NCBI GenBank assembly: GCA_022592435.1
Contig: JABYQS010000043.1
Coordinates: forward strand, 62,001 to 126,000
Reading direction: 5' to 3'
Length of the DNA: 64,000 nucleotides
From: Cerioporus squamosus
Taxonomy: Eukaryota; Basidiomycota; Agaricomycetes; Polyporales; Polyporaceae
In this document: positions 1 to 12,495 of the stretch, in pieces
Numbering within the stretch: the stretch's first letter is position 1
Layout: each line of letters starts with the position of its first letter
Program-made: the position numbers and the translations under genes
The notes under the pieces: generated by a model
Databases searched by the model: none
Seen by the model: the letters and a program-made list of their open reading frames with translations, nothing else
Told to the model about the DNA's origin: nothing

Positions 1-248
1 CCACTGTCCGTCCCGGTGCGCGCGATGGCAAAGTAGTGGGGCTCCCAACCGCTGAGAGTCAGAGACACTCCTTCGGTCTGAGTGGGACTCCAACCAAGTG
101 CTTCGGCTAACGCCTGGTCGACGTAGACTGTGCCGTTATCCAGAACGACTTTGAACTCCCTAGCAGTGGAGTTCGGACTGAGGATGGATTGGGACCGTGT
201 CCCTACTATGCGTCTAGGGGTGATAGAGAGGATACGTGACAGAAGCAT
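1..248 (-). CDS. 5' part of a gene with a mitochondrial-type leader (partial)
   Basis: The minus strand is open from an ATG at 248 to the window edge, so only the first 82 codons are present. The product starts MLLSRILSITPRRIVGTRSQ, which is rich in Arg, Ser and Leu with no acidic residue and so resembles a mitochondrial targeting peptide. It continues with a compact, folded-looking stretch containing VVLDNGTVYVDQALAEALGW and ends around HYFAIARTGTDSG. No stop or intron is needed in this part. I do not recognise the family; mitochondrial location is inferred from the leader only. It is transcribed away from the Fic/Doc gene that starts at 572, so the two may share the spacer as a divergent promoter. 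Confidence 0.6.
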   Translation of the reverse strand, partial: MLLSRILSITPRRIVGTRSQSILSPNSTAREFKVVLDNGTVYVDQALAEALGWSPTQTEGVSLTLSGWEPHYFAIARTGTDS

Positions 249-571
249 CGAGGAACGTATCTTGGGGTCAATTTGGTGGTCTCGTCAGAGTTGGACGTCA
301 CTCTGAACGTTGAACTGGCCCCCACTCGAGCGACGACCGTGGACCCTGGCTGTTGCCGCTCGACCTCGTGGCAGTAATCGGGGTCCTGCTTGCCCGCGTT
401 TGCAAGCGATGGACCCCGGGCATTTCCGTGCGACCTCGTGGAAGTACAGTACTCGGGGTCCCACTCACCCTCGCGCGGTTCGTGTTCGTGTCCTTGTTCC
501 GAGTTCGTGCCACTGCCAGAAACTAGTTCGTCCACTTTGCCAGCTATCCGCCACGTCGACACGCCTCCAGG
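249..571. other. Spacer between divergent genes
   Basis: About 320 bases separate the divergent starts at 248 (minus) and 572 (plus). All three frames carry short open stretches here, but none has a domain or a coherent splice model. It most likely holds both promoters. Confidence 0.4.
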
Positions 572-1107
572 ATGGCTGCTCATGCTGCTCGCCTTGCTCG
601 CATATTCACCCCCGAATACGCCTGTCGTATCAACGCACAGATAGTACACCCTGCTTCTTCGCAGCTCGTGAAACCTAATGAGCTGCAGTCTGCACTCGCT
701 CGTCCTCTGAACGTATCTGTGTACGAGCCGCATCGTCACGCCACGTACCTTGCTGCAACGTTGTCTTTTGGTATTATAAATGGTGCTTGTGCTTCTGATC
801 CATCGTGCTGGGTTGCGCCTGAACGTATCCTCCAGGCCATCCGTTCCTCGACGGCAACAAACGCACAGGTACGTGATTGATACTACTGCGACTTTGGGAC
901 CAAACCTTACATCTTTTGGTAGCTTTCTTTCTCGCTAACGAGTACCTCCGTGCGCAAGGCCTTCCGGGTTTACTCGACGAAGGCAAGATAGGCAATGTCT
1001 ACCAGGGTCTGGTAGATATAGCGGACCGCCACATCAATGTTGCCGCAGGAAAGCTGGATGTGGAAGGTCTCGCTCGTCGTTTGGGACCTCGAGAGACCGA
1101 GTCGTGA
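572..1107 (+). CDS. Fic/Doc (death-on-curing type) family protein
   Basis: Exons 572-782, 836-868 and 923-1107 join in frame to 142 residues plus stop; both introns (53 and 54 nt) are phase 1. The second exon, only 33 nt, carries the catalytic motif HPFLDGNKR, which matches the Fic loop HPFx(D/E)GN(G/K)R. Fic enzymes transfer AMP to protein hydroxyls. Family members with Lys in place of Gly in the GNKR part, as in phage Doc, act as protein kinases instead, so a Doc-like activity is the better guess. The length (142 aa) fits a minimal Doc-type domain. A helix with YLAATLSFGIING precedes the motif and TAFFLANEYL follows it, as expected for the Fic fold. No antitoxin-like partner lies next to it. 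The substrate and cellular role are unknown. Confidence 0.88.
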
Positions 1108-2117
1108 GCAATCAATGTTGCTCTTCGTGTTTGTTCTGAACGCACGTCGCTTTGTTATCGTTTACCTTACACGATTGGGACTGATCTCTTGAAACTTCAT
1201 ACCCACCCACGCGCCCTGGACACTCGTCATCGTCTCCCTATAGTAGCCTCGTCGATATATGTAACTCTCATCGGTTGATCTTTGAGCACCCTTATCACCG
1301 TCAGAGGAGAAGTCATACGAGTTGCACCTGGGACAGGCGGCTCAGACGTTGGTTCGAATGTCCGGGTCCTACAGTATATACTATATGACATACATGTTCC
1401 CCTTGACCTTCCATACCCTCGGAAGCCTCCTCGTCGCAGATTATGGTTATCCGCTCAAACCCTGGACTCGTGGCGAGAGATATCTTACAGCTCTGAGTTC
1501 TACCAACTTCCAACCTCCTTCATCTGGGCCACGACGACTACCAATGCGTCACATTCGCTCGTAAGACGGGCTACAGCAACTGCATGCACGTAGCGTGCCA
1601 GTAGAACCCACGCATTGACTTCCCCGCCACCAATAGCACCAAGCCTTGGAGTCACGCCTCTGGTCCCCGGACCAGCGGTCTGAACCTTTTTGTAGCTCGA
1701 TGATATGAGACTTGGAGTCAGTAGCCCTCATACCGCCACTTATGCACCGTGCAACAGTCCCCTTAGCTGGGCTAGTACGGGGTGCGTTATGCATCCAAGT
1801 CGTTCGTGGTGATAAGATAGTTACTGGACTCACCGGCGAAAGCGCATGCATGCCACATCATTCAGAGTGATTCACACTGAAGCAAGGTTATACACCGCGC
1901 CGGCGCGGCACCCACCTAGTCAGAAAGTTCTTGGTGAGGAGGAGAAGGGTAAGGTTCGGACGGTGGTCAGTGAAAGCACGGCCGCAGGCCGAGCTCCGGA
2001 AAGAGCCGAGGCGTGAGTAAATTGAGGTCGGGAGGGCTCGTCACTGTCTCGGCCGACGTTCTCGTCAATCCAAACAGCGACCACCACCTCCTGCCCGTCC
2101 TCCGCGCCCTCGAAGTC
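1108..2117. other. No supported gene
   Basis: This kilobase follows the Fic/Doc stop and precedes the ATP synthase subunit g start. Open frames around 1282-1593 and 1549-1851 are short and show no domain, no codon regularity and no splice model. The last 100 bases probably hold the promoter of the next gene; a GCGACCACC string lies at 2077-2085. Confidence 0.4.
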
Positions 2118-2805
2118 ATGGTGCGCCCCTTCTCCGCCCGCCTGGCGCAGGCCATTCGTCCTCGTCGCGCCCCCCAGTCCCACCCTCGTTTGCACCAGCG
2201 TTTCGCGTCGTCGACACCGAACGCAGAGGAGCTGCAGAAAAAGGCCCAGGACACGCTTGCCTCGGTCCAGAAGGGCTTGGGTCAGGCTCTCGAGACCGGG
2301 AAGAGGCTGCTGGGACCTGTAGGAGAGAAGGCGGCGGCTTCGCTCGGATGTGAGTACGCTCTCGTGTGCATCTCGTGTTGTGCTGGAAGCTTGCCCGCGT
2401 CGTCGAAAGCATTTTGCTGGCGCGGAGGACTGCTTGACGTTGATGCTGAGCTGAACGCATCTGTTGTCATTCTGCAGCATACCGCGAACCTCTGGCATAC
2501 AACTTCGCCGTCTTCCGCGAGGTCCTCAAGCAGGTCTACGTCGCGGAGCGCCTCCAGCCCCCTCCGCTCTCCGCATTCCAATCCGTCTACTCCTCCCTCT
2601 GGGCACGTGCGCGGAACCCGCAGTACTGGCGCGAGCTGTTGCGCTCAGGCGACCTCACCAAGGTCGGCATCTACGCGGTCGAGGCGTACGGTATCTTCAA
2701 GGTACGTTTCTTCTCCTGTCCACGGTTCGCTCAGGGTAGCTGACGACCACGTAGATTGGCGAGATCATTGGTCGCAGAAGTCTCGTCGGGTACAACATCC
2801 AGTAG
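2118..2805 (+). CDS. ATP20: Mitochondrial F1Fo ATP synthase subunit g
   Basis: Exons 2118-2349, 2478-2701 and 2755-2805 join to 168 residues plus stop. The start at 2118 is chosen because it gives an Arg/Ala-rich presequence (MVRPFSARLAQAIRPRR) typical of mitochondrial import; the frame is open further upstream but without such a leader. The conserved subunit g core follows: a first exon ending in a helix rich in Ala, Lys and Gln, then YREPLAYNFAVFREVLKQVY, and a short third exon ending IGEIIGRRSLVGYNIQ with a Gly-containing membrane helix. In fungi, subunit g sits in the Fo membrane part and helps ATP synthase dimers form. The intron phases are 1 and 0. Confidence 0.93.
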
Positions 2806-4145
2806 ATTTGTGCTTTCTGCGCACCCCTTTGGAACGTGTAGACTGCCCTAATTGGACTATGTATTTCGACCGCGAAGTGCTCCTCCGGCATCGCGTATAT
2901 GCATTTTCGCTCTCGCTAGACATTTTCCCTTCTCTCCCGCATATACATGAACATGTCACAGGACTACTCCATCAACACTGGCCCATTCAGCTGTGGGCTC
3001 AGGACGTCAAACAGGAGAAGGACGGCTACTTCAATCGTCGATTGCAGCAGTGCGCATTTACCGCGTTTGCGTCCTCCCTCGTACAATTCACGGTGGGCCC
3101 GTCTCTCCTAAGTCTACCCTTTGGTGAGTTTGTGTCGATCCGACGAAGCGCCATGCCATAGCCGGTGAGCTTGACGTTTCTGCCACGAGCGTCAACTGGC
3201 TTATCCCCGCGTCCTGCACGTACAGTACTTGCGCGTGCCAACCTTCCAGACTGACAGCAATCGTGGCTGCGAGTTCCGCATCCCCACTGGCTCTTTCTCT
3301 TACTCCGGTCTGGAGGTCACTCTCCTATCCTCCACCGTCCCCGCCTCTGACATCAAGACTATAGTACGTTCCAGGCGCACTGAAGCCCGGATACCGCTTA
3401 GGCAACTGTTCGCACTTTTCAGCCAGGACTCGCACTCTGGGTTGACACCTCGGAACCACGGGGAGGGTGCCAGGCTTGAGGACGAGTTGCGGAGCTCGAC
3501 ACGAGGAATGTCATCGTGACCGCAAACCTCTACGGGTCCTCTACTTGAGAGGGCCTGTTAGACGAGGATTACCGTGAGATGTGCGTTCGCATCTGGGACG
3601 GTCGAGCTGCGCGGGGAGGCTAGCGAGTCTTATTTCCGGCGAACATGGGTATCGAAGGTGCTGATGCGTCCTTCGATTTCCCCTGGGACCGCGAAATCTC
3701 ATCGCAATGTAGTTGTTCGTCTCAAGCAAACGCGATCTTCCAAGGCCTTGAAGTGCTGGTGGACGTCTGTCTGATGATTGCGCTGTGGTGAGTTGTTCAC
3801 GAACTGCACCGGGGTTCCGCATGGACTCAAATGCCATTGCTAGCCTCGGCCGTTTCGTGTCGGGCGCCGACTGCGCCCTTCGAATCCTTCGCTCCTGACT
3901 CCAGCCATAGTCGTTCTCGGAGCTGCTTGGAAGAGCTCGTTCGCGCGTTGCTTCCGTCTGCTCATGTGCGGACGGGTGCTTTTGAATGCTCGCGGCACAG
4001 CACATGCGTGTTGCCTTGGTGGTCGAAGTGGGTTTCGCGGGCGGAAAGCGCAGGCGCTCCTCGTTGCTTCAGCGTCCGAGATGTTGTCTCTCTTTTCGCC
4101 CACACACTGTCCTTCCCCTCATACTCTTCCTCCTCCTCCGCATGA
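2806..4145. other. No intact gene; possible decayed coding sequence
   Basis: Several stretches read like protein (for example near 3000-3140, 3270-3360 and 3640-3710), but every frame is broken by stops and no GT-AG model rejoins them. It may be a relic of a gene lost next to the dehydrogenase relic that follows. I cannot name a family. Confidence 0.3.
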
Positions 4146-4790
4146 CATGGGCGCGCTGCCAGTGAAACGTTCGTTCTTCCTCTGGGCGCTGCTGAAGCGG
4201 TCTCCTCCAGACATCACTCGCACATATTTCCCGACACTTCTGGGCCCACACACCGCATCCTCAATACTCAGTGTCGTTAGTCTTGGCAAAGAATGGACTC
4301 ACTTGCAGAGGGCGCCATGTACCGGACGAGGATCTGACCCGTCCCAGGCATGTCTTAAAACAGGGTAAGCTTCATCGCAGAGTTATCTCGACGACGATGT
4401 CTGACATGTTGCCAGACATGTGCATGCGCTGGTCACGCCCGCTACCCTGACGCAGGACAGCGGGTTTGGCCAGCATGTGGGTCGCTCGCTGTGCAAGAAG
4501 GAAACTGCCATCGCTTTTGAGCGCGAGTACGAGTATAGCCGGACGTACTAGCGTGCGCGCACCATGGTGTGGTCAGTCTGGCCCGGATCTCGTGTTTTAT
4601 GGAGATAACCAATGGAGGGGCGCGGCGTACGCAGTACCCAGTTTACTCGTCCTCTCTGAAGCCTTCTTTGACCCGTCCCATCAAGACGGAGATCATCCTG
4701 CGCGTCGTCGACATCTCCCACCGAGACCATCGCCGCCCCGACGACACTTGGCCTACATACCCTGGCGTACGTACAATGCCGTCGTCATTT
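4146..4790 (+). pseudogene. Decayed copy of the AidB-type acyl-CoA dehydrogenase
   Basis: Pieces in the same order as the gene at 13030-15289 can be lined up by eye. The first-exon start MGALPVKRSFFLWALLK at 4146 matches 13030. The GACGAGGATCTGACCCG stretch near 4328 matches 13412. The block at 4440-4565, with TGACGCAG, GGTTTGGCCAGC and AGCCGGACGTAC, matches 13536-13700. The AAGACGGAGATC stretch near 4684 matches 13904. The copy has a TAG inside the AGCCGGACGTAC block, has lost bases throughout and fades out around 4790, so the substrate-binding and C-terminal parts are missing. It cannot encode an enzyme. With the second copy it brackets the ABC transporter, which points to an old segmental duplication followed by loss. 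Confidence 0.8.
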
Positions 4791-5561
4791 TCTCCCGGAG
4801 GCTGAATGACAGCTTGGCTCTAGTTCAAGCACATGGGGATTTCGACATGTAAGTACACGATCATCGACATCGGCGCGGCCCGACTGCGAAATTGATTGCG
4901 CCACGCCCAGGTCATGCACGCAATCCGCCCATTTTTACCAGCCCTCAGCATCCAATGACATAACCTCGACTGGCGAGACGTCACATAGTTCGCAAGACTC
5001 AGGGGGGACACACACTTACCCGTCGGCATTCCTCTCTCAATGCGCTTCCAGTCTTCCTACGCCGGCAGCGCAGTCCCTGCAGCTACAGCACCTCAAAGCT
5101 CCGCTGCGTGCACGATATCCGTGAGACTCAGACGTTTTGCGATCCGCGAACCGACCTCAACGGGTACACTGCCACCGTACTAGCTGATGCCGCCTACTCG
5201 TGTATACAGTTCTTATCTCCCGGTCTCACGCCGACTACGCCCGATCTCACACCCAAAATAAGGGCTGCCAGTTCTCGAACGCCAGCATCTGCACAGTCAC
5301 CCGCGTTGCGCCGTCGCAGACCCGCCGGGTCATAGCCCGGAGGCACATGGTTGGTTGGCCGGCGGCCCGCTGAACGTCCCATCGTCTCCCATCGTGCGAC
5401 AGCTCCTCGCGGGCGGCGGCACCGCCTCATTCTAGCGCAGTGAGCCACCGAATCAGTGAGTCAGGGAGCGAAGAATAGATTAGGGCGCGTCGCGTCGTCG
5501 CCTTCTACCATAACATCTACGAAGTCCGGGGGAGACCTCTCGTCTGTGCCACTAGCAACTC
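4791..5561. other. Spacer upstream of the ABC transporter
   Basis: There is no supported gene here. It probably contains the promoter and 5' leader of the transporter that starts at 5562. Weak similarity to the dehydrogenase copy may continue at its left edge. Confidence 0.4.
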
Positions 5562-8500
5562 ATGGAGGTCTCCATGCAGTGGCTCGCTGAGCTACCTCAA
5601 GTCCCTCTTAACGCCTCAGGCGCGTCAATCACGTCTTTGAGTCAGAGGTGTGTTCCCATTGCCCGTCACGCATCATACGCACAGCTTGACCGTTCTCTTG
5701 CAGTGTATGGCTCGATTCTCTCGTCTTTCCTGTCTACGTCGCAGGATTGTCTGCACTCTCACTTATCGTGCAATCTGCGGTGGGCAAGTCCTCGACTCAG
5801 TCCGACGTGGCAGAGCTTCGAACGGCCACCTCGAGACCCTCCTACGTCTCCGAAATGCTCAAGGAGGTCGGCGGAGCCACGATCTTCACATTCAGGGTCG
5901 CTCAACTGCTGGGAATACTCGCGCTCCTCGGCATCTCCGTCGCAGAATTCGTACTGCGTACCGCGACGACCGAGGTCGTATCTGATCCTCGAATTTTCCA
6001 AGTCATACAGATTGCCCTCTATGTATGTGCCTCCCTCGCATTCTGTGACATACGCTTATGTCTGCACCAGACGTACTTGTCTCTGCTTGGTTTCCTTGCC
6101 ATCTGCGGGCGCGCACGGGTCAACAGCCGCGCGTACACACATGTCTCGTGGCTCTTGGTCCTTGTTTGGAGCGCGTACCTCTATCGCAATGTGTGGCCTC
6201 TCGCGACTGTGGACCGCATACCGGTTGATACGGCTGAGGGGCCTTTCCTCTGGGCCAAGTTGGCTCTCCTCACTATCGCTGGCGTCGTCATCCCACTCAC
6301 CGTGCCCAGGGAGTACGTCCCAGTGAACCCCAAGGTGAGCAGCCCGACCTAATGAACAGTCAGACAGACTACTGACCTGCCCGCAGGAGATCCTCGAGCC
6401 GAACCCAGAGCAGACGGCATCGCTGCTGTCACTCGTCACATATCACTTTCTTGAGCCCGTCATATGGCTCGCATACAGGATGCCCCATCTTCCGTTCGAC
6501 ATGTTCCCTCCTTTGCCCGATTATGACCACTTGCGGAATATAGTTGGCCGCAGCTTCCCGGTCAGTGCTAACCTCTCCCTTGTACGAGATGTCCCACGTA
6601 CTCAGACTATTGACGCCGTTCTGGCAGATCCTCGACCCTATGCTGAACAAGTCGCGTCGCCACCTGGCGCTCAAGCTCATCAGAGTTTTCAGTCAGTGTG
6701 CCTAACGTACAACGTTACATCCGCTCACTGACGTCCAGGGATTGAGTTGCTCCAAATGGCTGCCATGTCGATCACTGCTGTACGTCTTGTGCCCTGCAAC
6801 TGCAATGGAGTGACGGTGGCTAATTTGGCAAACAACTAGGTCATCGGAGCCTTCGCTGCGCCTATCAGTATCAACAACCTACTCACGTACCTCGAGACGG
6901 GTGGTCAAGGTGCCACCGTCAAGCCGTGGTTCTGGATAGCGCTCTTTTTCTTCGGCCGCGTTTTCAAGAGCGTCTCCGACCAGTGGTTCGTGTTCATGAC
7001 CGTGAGTACTTCTCGTTTGCAGCGCCGCATCAACGATTCACAGAGATCTCCGCTCCAGACTCGCATCACTGTTCGCATTCAGGCCATCATTACCGAGCTC
7101 GTCTTCGAGCATTCTCTGCGCATCCGCATGAAAGCGGAGACGTCCGAGACCGTCGATGTTCCCAAGAGCGGAGAGAACACCGCGGTGGCAACCCCGGATA
7201 GCGCTTCGCAAGCTGGAGCAGAGGAGAGCGCAGGCTCGGGCTCCGAAAGCGGCGAGGGGGAAACAGCAGCCTTCGTTGCGCACACCGCGACATCGAGCAC
7301 CGCGACTGCTGTGGCGCCTACTTCTGCGGCTGCGAAGGGCAAGGGCAAGGCGCCCTCTGTTGTTGATGCTCCCAAGAAGGTCAAGGCTCCGGAACAACCC
7401 AAGACCAAGGGCAAGGGCAAGAACCTGGTCGGCCGCATCAACAACTTGGTGTCGAGCGATCTCAGGAGCCTGGAGAATCTGAGCATGCACCTCGTCTTTG
7501 CTAGTGCGTCGTCTCGTTGTGGCCGATTGGCGTTGGCCCAACCCCCCGCTTCCTTTAGCCATCGAGTCTCCATTTCAGATTACTCTGTGTATCATATTCC
7601 TGTACCAGATCATGGGTTGGAGGTACGTACGCCCGGCAGGCCTTCGCTCTCCCAGACTAAACCGTAATATGCAGTGCATTGGTGGGATTTGCGGCTATGC
7701 TGCTCACCCTTCCTGTTCCTGGGTACATCTCGAAACATATCCAGGGCACGCAGCGGGAGAAGATGAAGCGCGTTAGTAGCGATCGCCTTTCTCGTCATAG
7801 GCCGAGCGTCATGCTGATGCTGTTCTAGACGGACTCCAGGGTCCAGTTGGTCACTGAGGGTGAGTTCCGCAACGCCGTATTGAACGTGGTTTTGACTGTG
7901 GTACTACAGTGATGAACGTGATTCGCATGATCAAGCTCTTCGGTTGGGAGCCTCGCGTTGCGAGTCAGATAGGCGAGAAGCGCGAGGAAGAACTCGTTGC
8001 AGTGAAGAGAAACCGGATGTACGGGTTGGCGAACAGTCTCTGCAAGTAGGTGTTCGAGCTCCTCGTACTCCATACAGGTGGGGCTCATGCATGATCCCCC
8101 GCAGCTACTTCATTCCGATCGTCATCATGATCACGACGTTCTTCACCTACGTAAGTGACTCTTTCATAGAACCCTGCTTCTCGATATTGAACGCATGCCG
8201 TCTCCAGTCGGTCATCATGAAGGGTGAACTTACTGGTATGTCACTGCGGCATAACCCGTGAGATGCATCTAACGCGGTTACCAGCCGCAAGGGTGTTCTC
8301 CGCCATCTCTGGTATGTGCTTGCTGCACCAGCGATGATGTATGAGGAAACTGACCACTCGGTAGTCTTCGATATGCTCCGCACGGACCTCAACTCAACCT
8401 TCGCATAATCCCACAGCTCGTGCAAGGTAACGTCTCTTTGGAGCGCATCACTGACTTCCTCTACTCCGTGCGTCCAGAACACGTCTGCCGATAATCCTCG

Positions 8501-11500
8501 CTACTCACTACTGACATTGCAGACCGAACTCCTCGACGAGTTCACCGAGTCTCCAAAGGATCCTGACGAAGCCGAGATCCTCGCCCATTCCGTCCCGGAG
8601 GAGCTCAAGAAGTCCATCGGGATCCGTCATGCGTCCTTCACCTGGGCCGCGGACTCTCCCACTGTCGCAGTCACCCCAGGAGGTACCCGCAAGCGTACGT
8701 TCGTCCTCAGGATCGACGACGAGGTGTTCTTCCAGCGCGGGAAGATTAACCTCATCATCGGCCCTACCGGCGCTGGGAAGACATCGTTGCTCATGGCGCT
8801 GCTGGGAGAGATGCATTATATCCCGCAAGGCCCGGACAGCTTCGTGAACCTTCCCAGAGGAGGCGGTGTGGCGTACGCTGCGCAGGAGTCGTGGGTACAG
8901 AGCGACACTATCAAAGTTTGTCTTCGCGCCGCGCAGCGATAGGGACGCTTCTGACCCCTAACACAGAACAACATCGTCTTCGGCGCGCCCTTCGACGAAG
9001 TCCGGTACAACAAGGGTGCGCTTGTGGCACTTCGCACCTCTGACTGCATACTTACGCGCTTTGGCAGTACTCGACCAATGTGCGTTGAGACGGGACCTGG
9101 AGCTTTTCGATGCTGGAGACGAAACTGAAGTCGGGGAGAAGGGTTTGACCTTGAGGTAAGCCACGTCGCTTTGTCACTTGGTCCCTTCTCACTGAGCTGC
9201 CATACAGTGGTGGTCAGAAGGTGCAACATGCATCCCTCTGTGCGTTATGTCAATCGCTAACGGCAGATACGCAGGCTCGAATCACTTTGGCGCGTGCGGT
9301 GTACTCAAGTGCAGAAATCCTTCTTCTCGACGACGTGAGCGCCATTGCACCTATACACTGACGTGTCCTCATCCAACGTGAACAGATCCTCGCCGCGCTC
9401 GATGTGCACACTTCTCGCCACATCGTTGAGAAGTGTCTCAAAGGTGACATCCTTCGCGGTCGTACAATCATCCTCGTTGTAAGTTGCACGCGCGTGGAGT
9501 CTTTCACTTCGCTCACATCTCATCAGACTCACAACGTCGCCATGGTTATCCCTGTCACGGACTTTGTGGTGGACATGGGCCCTGACGGTCGCATCCTCAG
9601 CCAAGGATCTCTTGACTCTGCGCTCTCCAGGGACTCAAAGCTCTTGAAGGAAATCGAGGAGGAGCAGAAGGTGCTCGAAAAGGCTGAACAAGAGATCGAC
9701 AAGGTCGACGAGATCGAAAAAGGAGAGAAAGCCAAACAGAGCTCGGGCAAGCTGGTCGTCGCCGAAGAAGTCGAAGAAGGTCATGTGGGGTGGAAAGCCA
9801 GTAAGTCCGGGAATCGCATTGCTGCCAGTGTCTGGCTCCTGTTGAATCATGCCCTCTTCCAGTTGCGCTCTATTTTGGAAACGTGTCTGGGCGCCCTCTG
9901 GTGTTCTGGTTCATTTACGCCTCAGGGTACTTTGTACGACATCTCATCCTGAACGTGCAAGTGAGTGGTCGCGTTGTCGCTATCACGTATCCTCATTGAC
10001 GGTGTCGCCTTTACAGACCTGGTATCTCGGAGTGTGGGCGGCGCAGTACGAGACGCACCCTACGAACGAGGTCGACGTGTTCCAGTAAGTGTCATACGCT
10101 GTGAATGCATGTTAGACGTGACACATTGTCGCAGTTACTTGACGGTGTACACCCTGCTCGTGATTGCCGGCATGATTGGCGCAGCATTTACGGTCTTCTA
10201 TTGGGTTTACGGCAGTCTGCGGGCGGGAAGGATCGTGCACGAAAAGCTGGTGACCTCGATCCTCGGGACAACTCTGCGGTACGTGCTCCAATCCACGTGC
10301 AGGTGTCTATGGCCCTGATAGTTTGTGTACAGGTGGCTCGACAGGACACCCACTGCTCGTATAATCGCCCGGTGTACTGAGGATATTCAGACAGGTGAGT
10401 CGTTCCGAACTCATGAGAGAAGACGCTGAACATGCCACAGTGGACAACAGCTTTGCCCGGATCACCGAAATGCTCGTAGAGATGGTCGCATTCCTTGTCT
10501 TGAAAATGTGGGCTGTCGTTATCTTTTCTCCGGTCTTTCTCTTCCCCGCCATCCTTGTAGCCCTCTTGGGTGCCATCATCGGTAACATCTACATGAAGGC
10601 CCAGCTCTCCGTGAAGCGCGAGATGAGCAATGCGAAGGCACCTGTGCTGGGTCACTTCGGTGCCGCGATTAGTGGGATCAGTGAGTGTCTGCCCTCTGTA
10701 CGAGAAATTGTACTGAGCATGTTCCGTAGCGTCCATCCGTGCGTATGGCGTGCAAGATGCATTCAAGGCCGAGGCATACAGTCGCATCGACAGATACAGC
10801 AGGGCTGCCATAATACACGTCAACCTGAACCGGTTCGTCAGACTTCCTCTATAAGTTCTCCTGCATGCTCATACTATCACTTCGTAGATGGGTCGGCATC
10901 CGCGTCGACTTAATCGGCACCGTCTTCGCTACCAGTCTTGCTGCCTACCTGATATACGTTGGTTACCTTAGCGCATCTAATACTGGTTTCTCGTTGGCGA
11001 TGGCCAGTGAGTAGTATCCTTCCCAAGCGGCTGTGTCCTCATGCTCATTTTCTGCCGCAGCTGCTTTCACTAGCCATATCATGCAAGCTGTTCGAATGTT
11101 TAACGGCTTCGAAGTTTCTAGTAAGCGATACCGTGAACTCGGATGCTGAAGTAGTGCTGATGCAGGCCCCTCACCAGGTAACAGGCAAGTCTTGCGTACG
11201 CGATTTGAGAGATATTCTCCTGACTCCGGTATCCTAGTTTGGAGCGCATCGAGCAGTACCTCCTCATCGAACAGGAGCCAAAGTCCACGCCGGAAGGAGT
11301 GCCTCCCGCTTACTGGCCTGCAAGCGGCAAGCTCGAAGTTGACCACCTCTCGGCGCGGTACTCTGCTGTATGTCTTCCGATATTTATTTCTTGCAAATCC
11401 CAAGTTGACCATATTGCTGCTGAAGGATGGTCCGAAAGTGCTTCACGAGGTCTCCTTTGAGGTCGGCTCCGGAGAGCGTGTGGGTATTGGTAAGCACGAT

Positions 11501-12495
11501 TGATCCCACTGGTCTTTCAGGCGCAGACTAATACCCATCTATAGTCGGCCGTACTGGGAGTGGAAAGGTAAATTGGGATCCGGGGTGAACGATTGACAAA
11601 CGAGTGCTAACTAACGTGGCAGAGTTCACTCACCTTGGCACTTCTCCGGTGTATACTCACTGAGGGAAACGTCCGATACGATGGCCTGTCCACCGAGAAG
11701 CTCAACCTCGACGCGCTGCGTTCTAATGTCACCATTATCCCGCAAATGGTGAGTCAGACCCTCGTCAACTGGTCATACACATCTGCTCATGTTGTTGCAG
11801 CCTGAGCTCCTCAGTGGCACGCTCCGCCAGAACCTCGACCCATTCTCCGAGCACGACGACGCTGTCTTGAACGACGCACTGCGCTCCGCTGGGCTCTTCA
11901 GTGTACAGAACGAAAATGATCAGTCGCGGATCACTCTCGACTCCCAGATTGCAGGGGGCGGTGCCAACCTATCCGTCGGACAAAGACAGATCATCGCACT
12001 TGCTCGTGCAATCGTTCGCCGCAGCAAACTACTCATCCTCGACGAGGCAACATCTGCCATCGGTGAGTGTAGGTTATTATCATCAAGGATGAGGAGTCTC
12101 ACACGACGTCTAGACTACGAGACCGACACCATCATCCAGACTTCACTGCGGACGGAACTTGGGAAGGATGTGACGCTCCTGACAGTCGCTCATCGGCTGC
12201 AGACAATCATGGATTCGGATAAGATCGTGAGTCTGCATCATCCGGGTTATCCTCAGGAAGACCTTGTCGCTCACTCATTGGGCCTGCAGATGGTTCTCGA
12301 TGCCGGATGCATTGTAAGCTTTCCCTTCCGGTATGGCACCTAACATCTAATTAAGATGCATCTCAGGTCGAGTTTGGCAAGCCGCACGAGCTGCTTAAGG
12401 ACGAGAAGGGCATGCTCCGCGCTCTCGTCGACGAGAGTGGAGATAAGGAGAAGCTCTATGCCATGGCCAACGCCGCCGCCAAAGTATCGTCATAA
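5562..12495 (+). CDS. ABCC-type (MRP-like) full ABC transporter
   Basis: This is a large gene with more than 25 short exons, from ATG at 5562 to TAA at 12493-12495. Exons begin 5562-5647, 5704-6022 and 6071 onward. The layout is N-terminal membrane segments (5700-6320), first membrane domain (6430-8480, with EHSLRIRMKAE and KLFGWEPRVA, and a Lys/Ala-rich linker at 7140-7440), first nucleotide-binding domain, second membrane domain (9860-11100) and second nucleotide-binding domain. NBD1 has Walker A GPTGAGKTS near 8760, signature LSGGQ near 9150-9215 and Walker B ILLLDD near 9317. The residue after the Walker B Asp is Asp, not Glu, as is usual for the degenerate first site of ABCC proteins. 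NBD2 has GRTGSGKSS near 11548, LSVGQRQ near 11970 and LLILDEATSAID near 12032. Such pumps export drugs or conjugates. The frame breaks near 8402 and the junction near 11110-11230 does not resolve cleanly; see findings. Confidence 0.93.
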
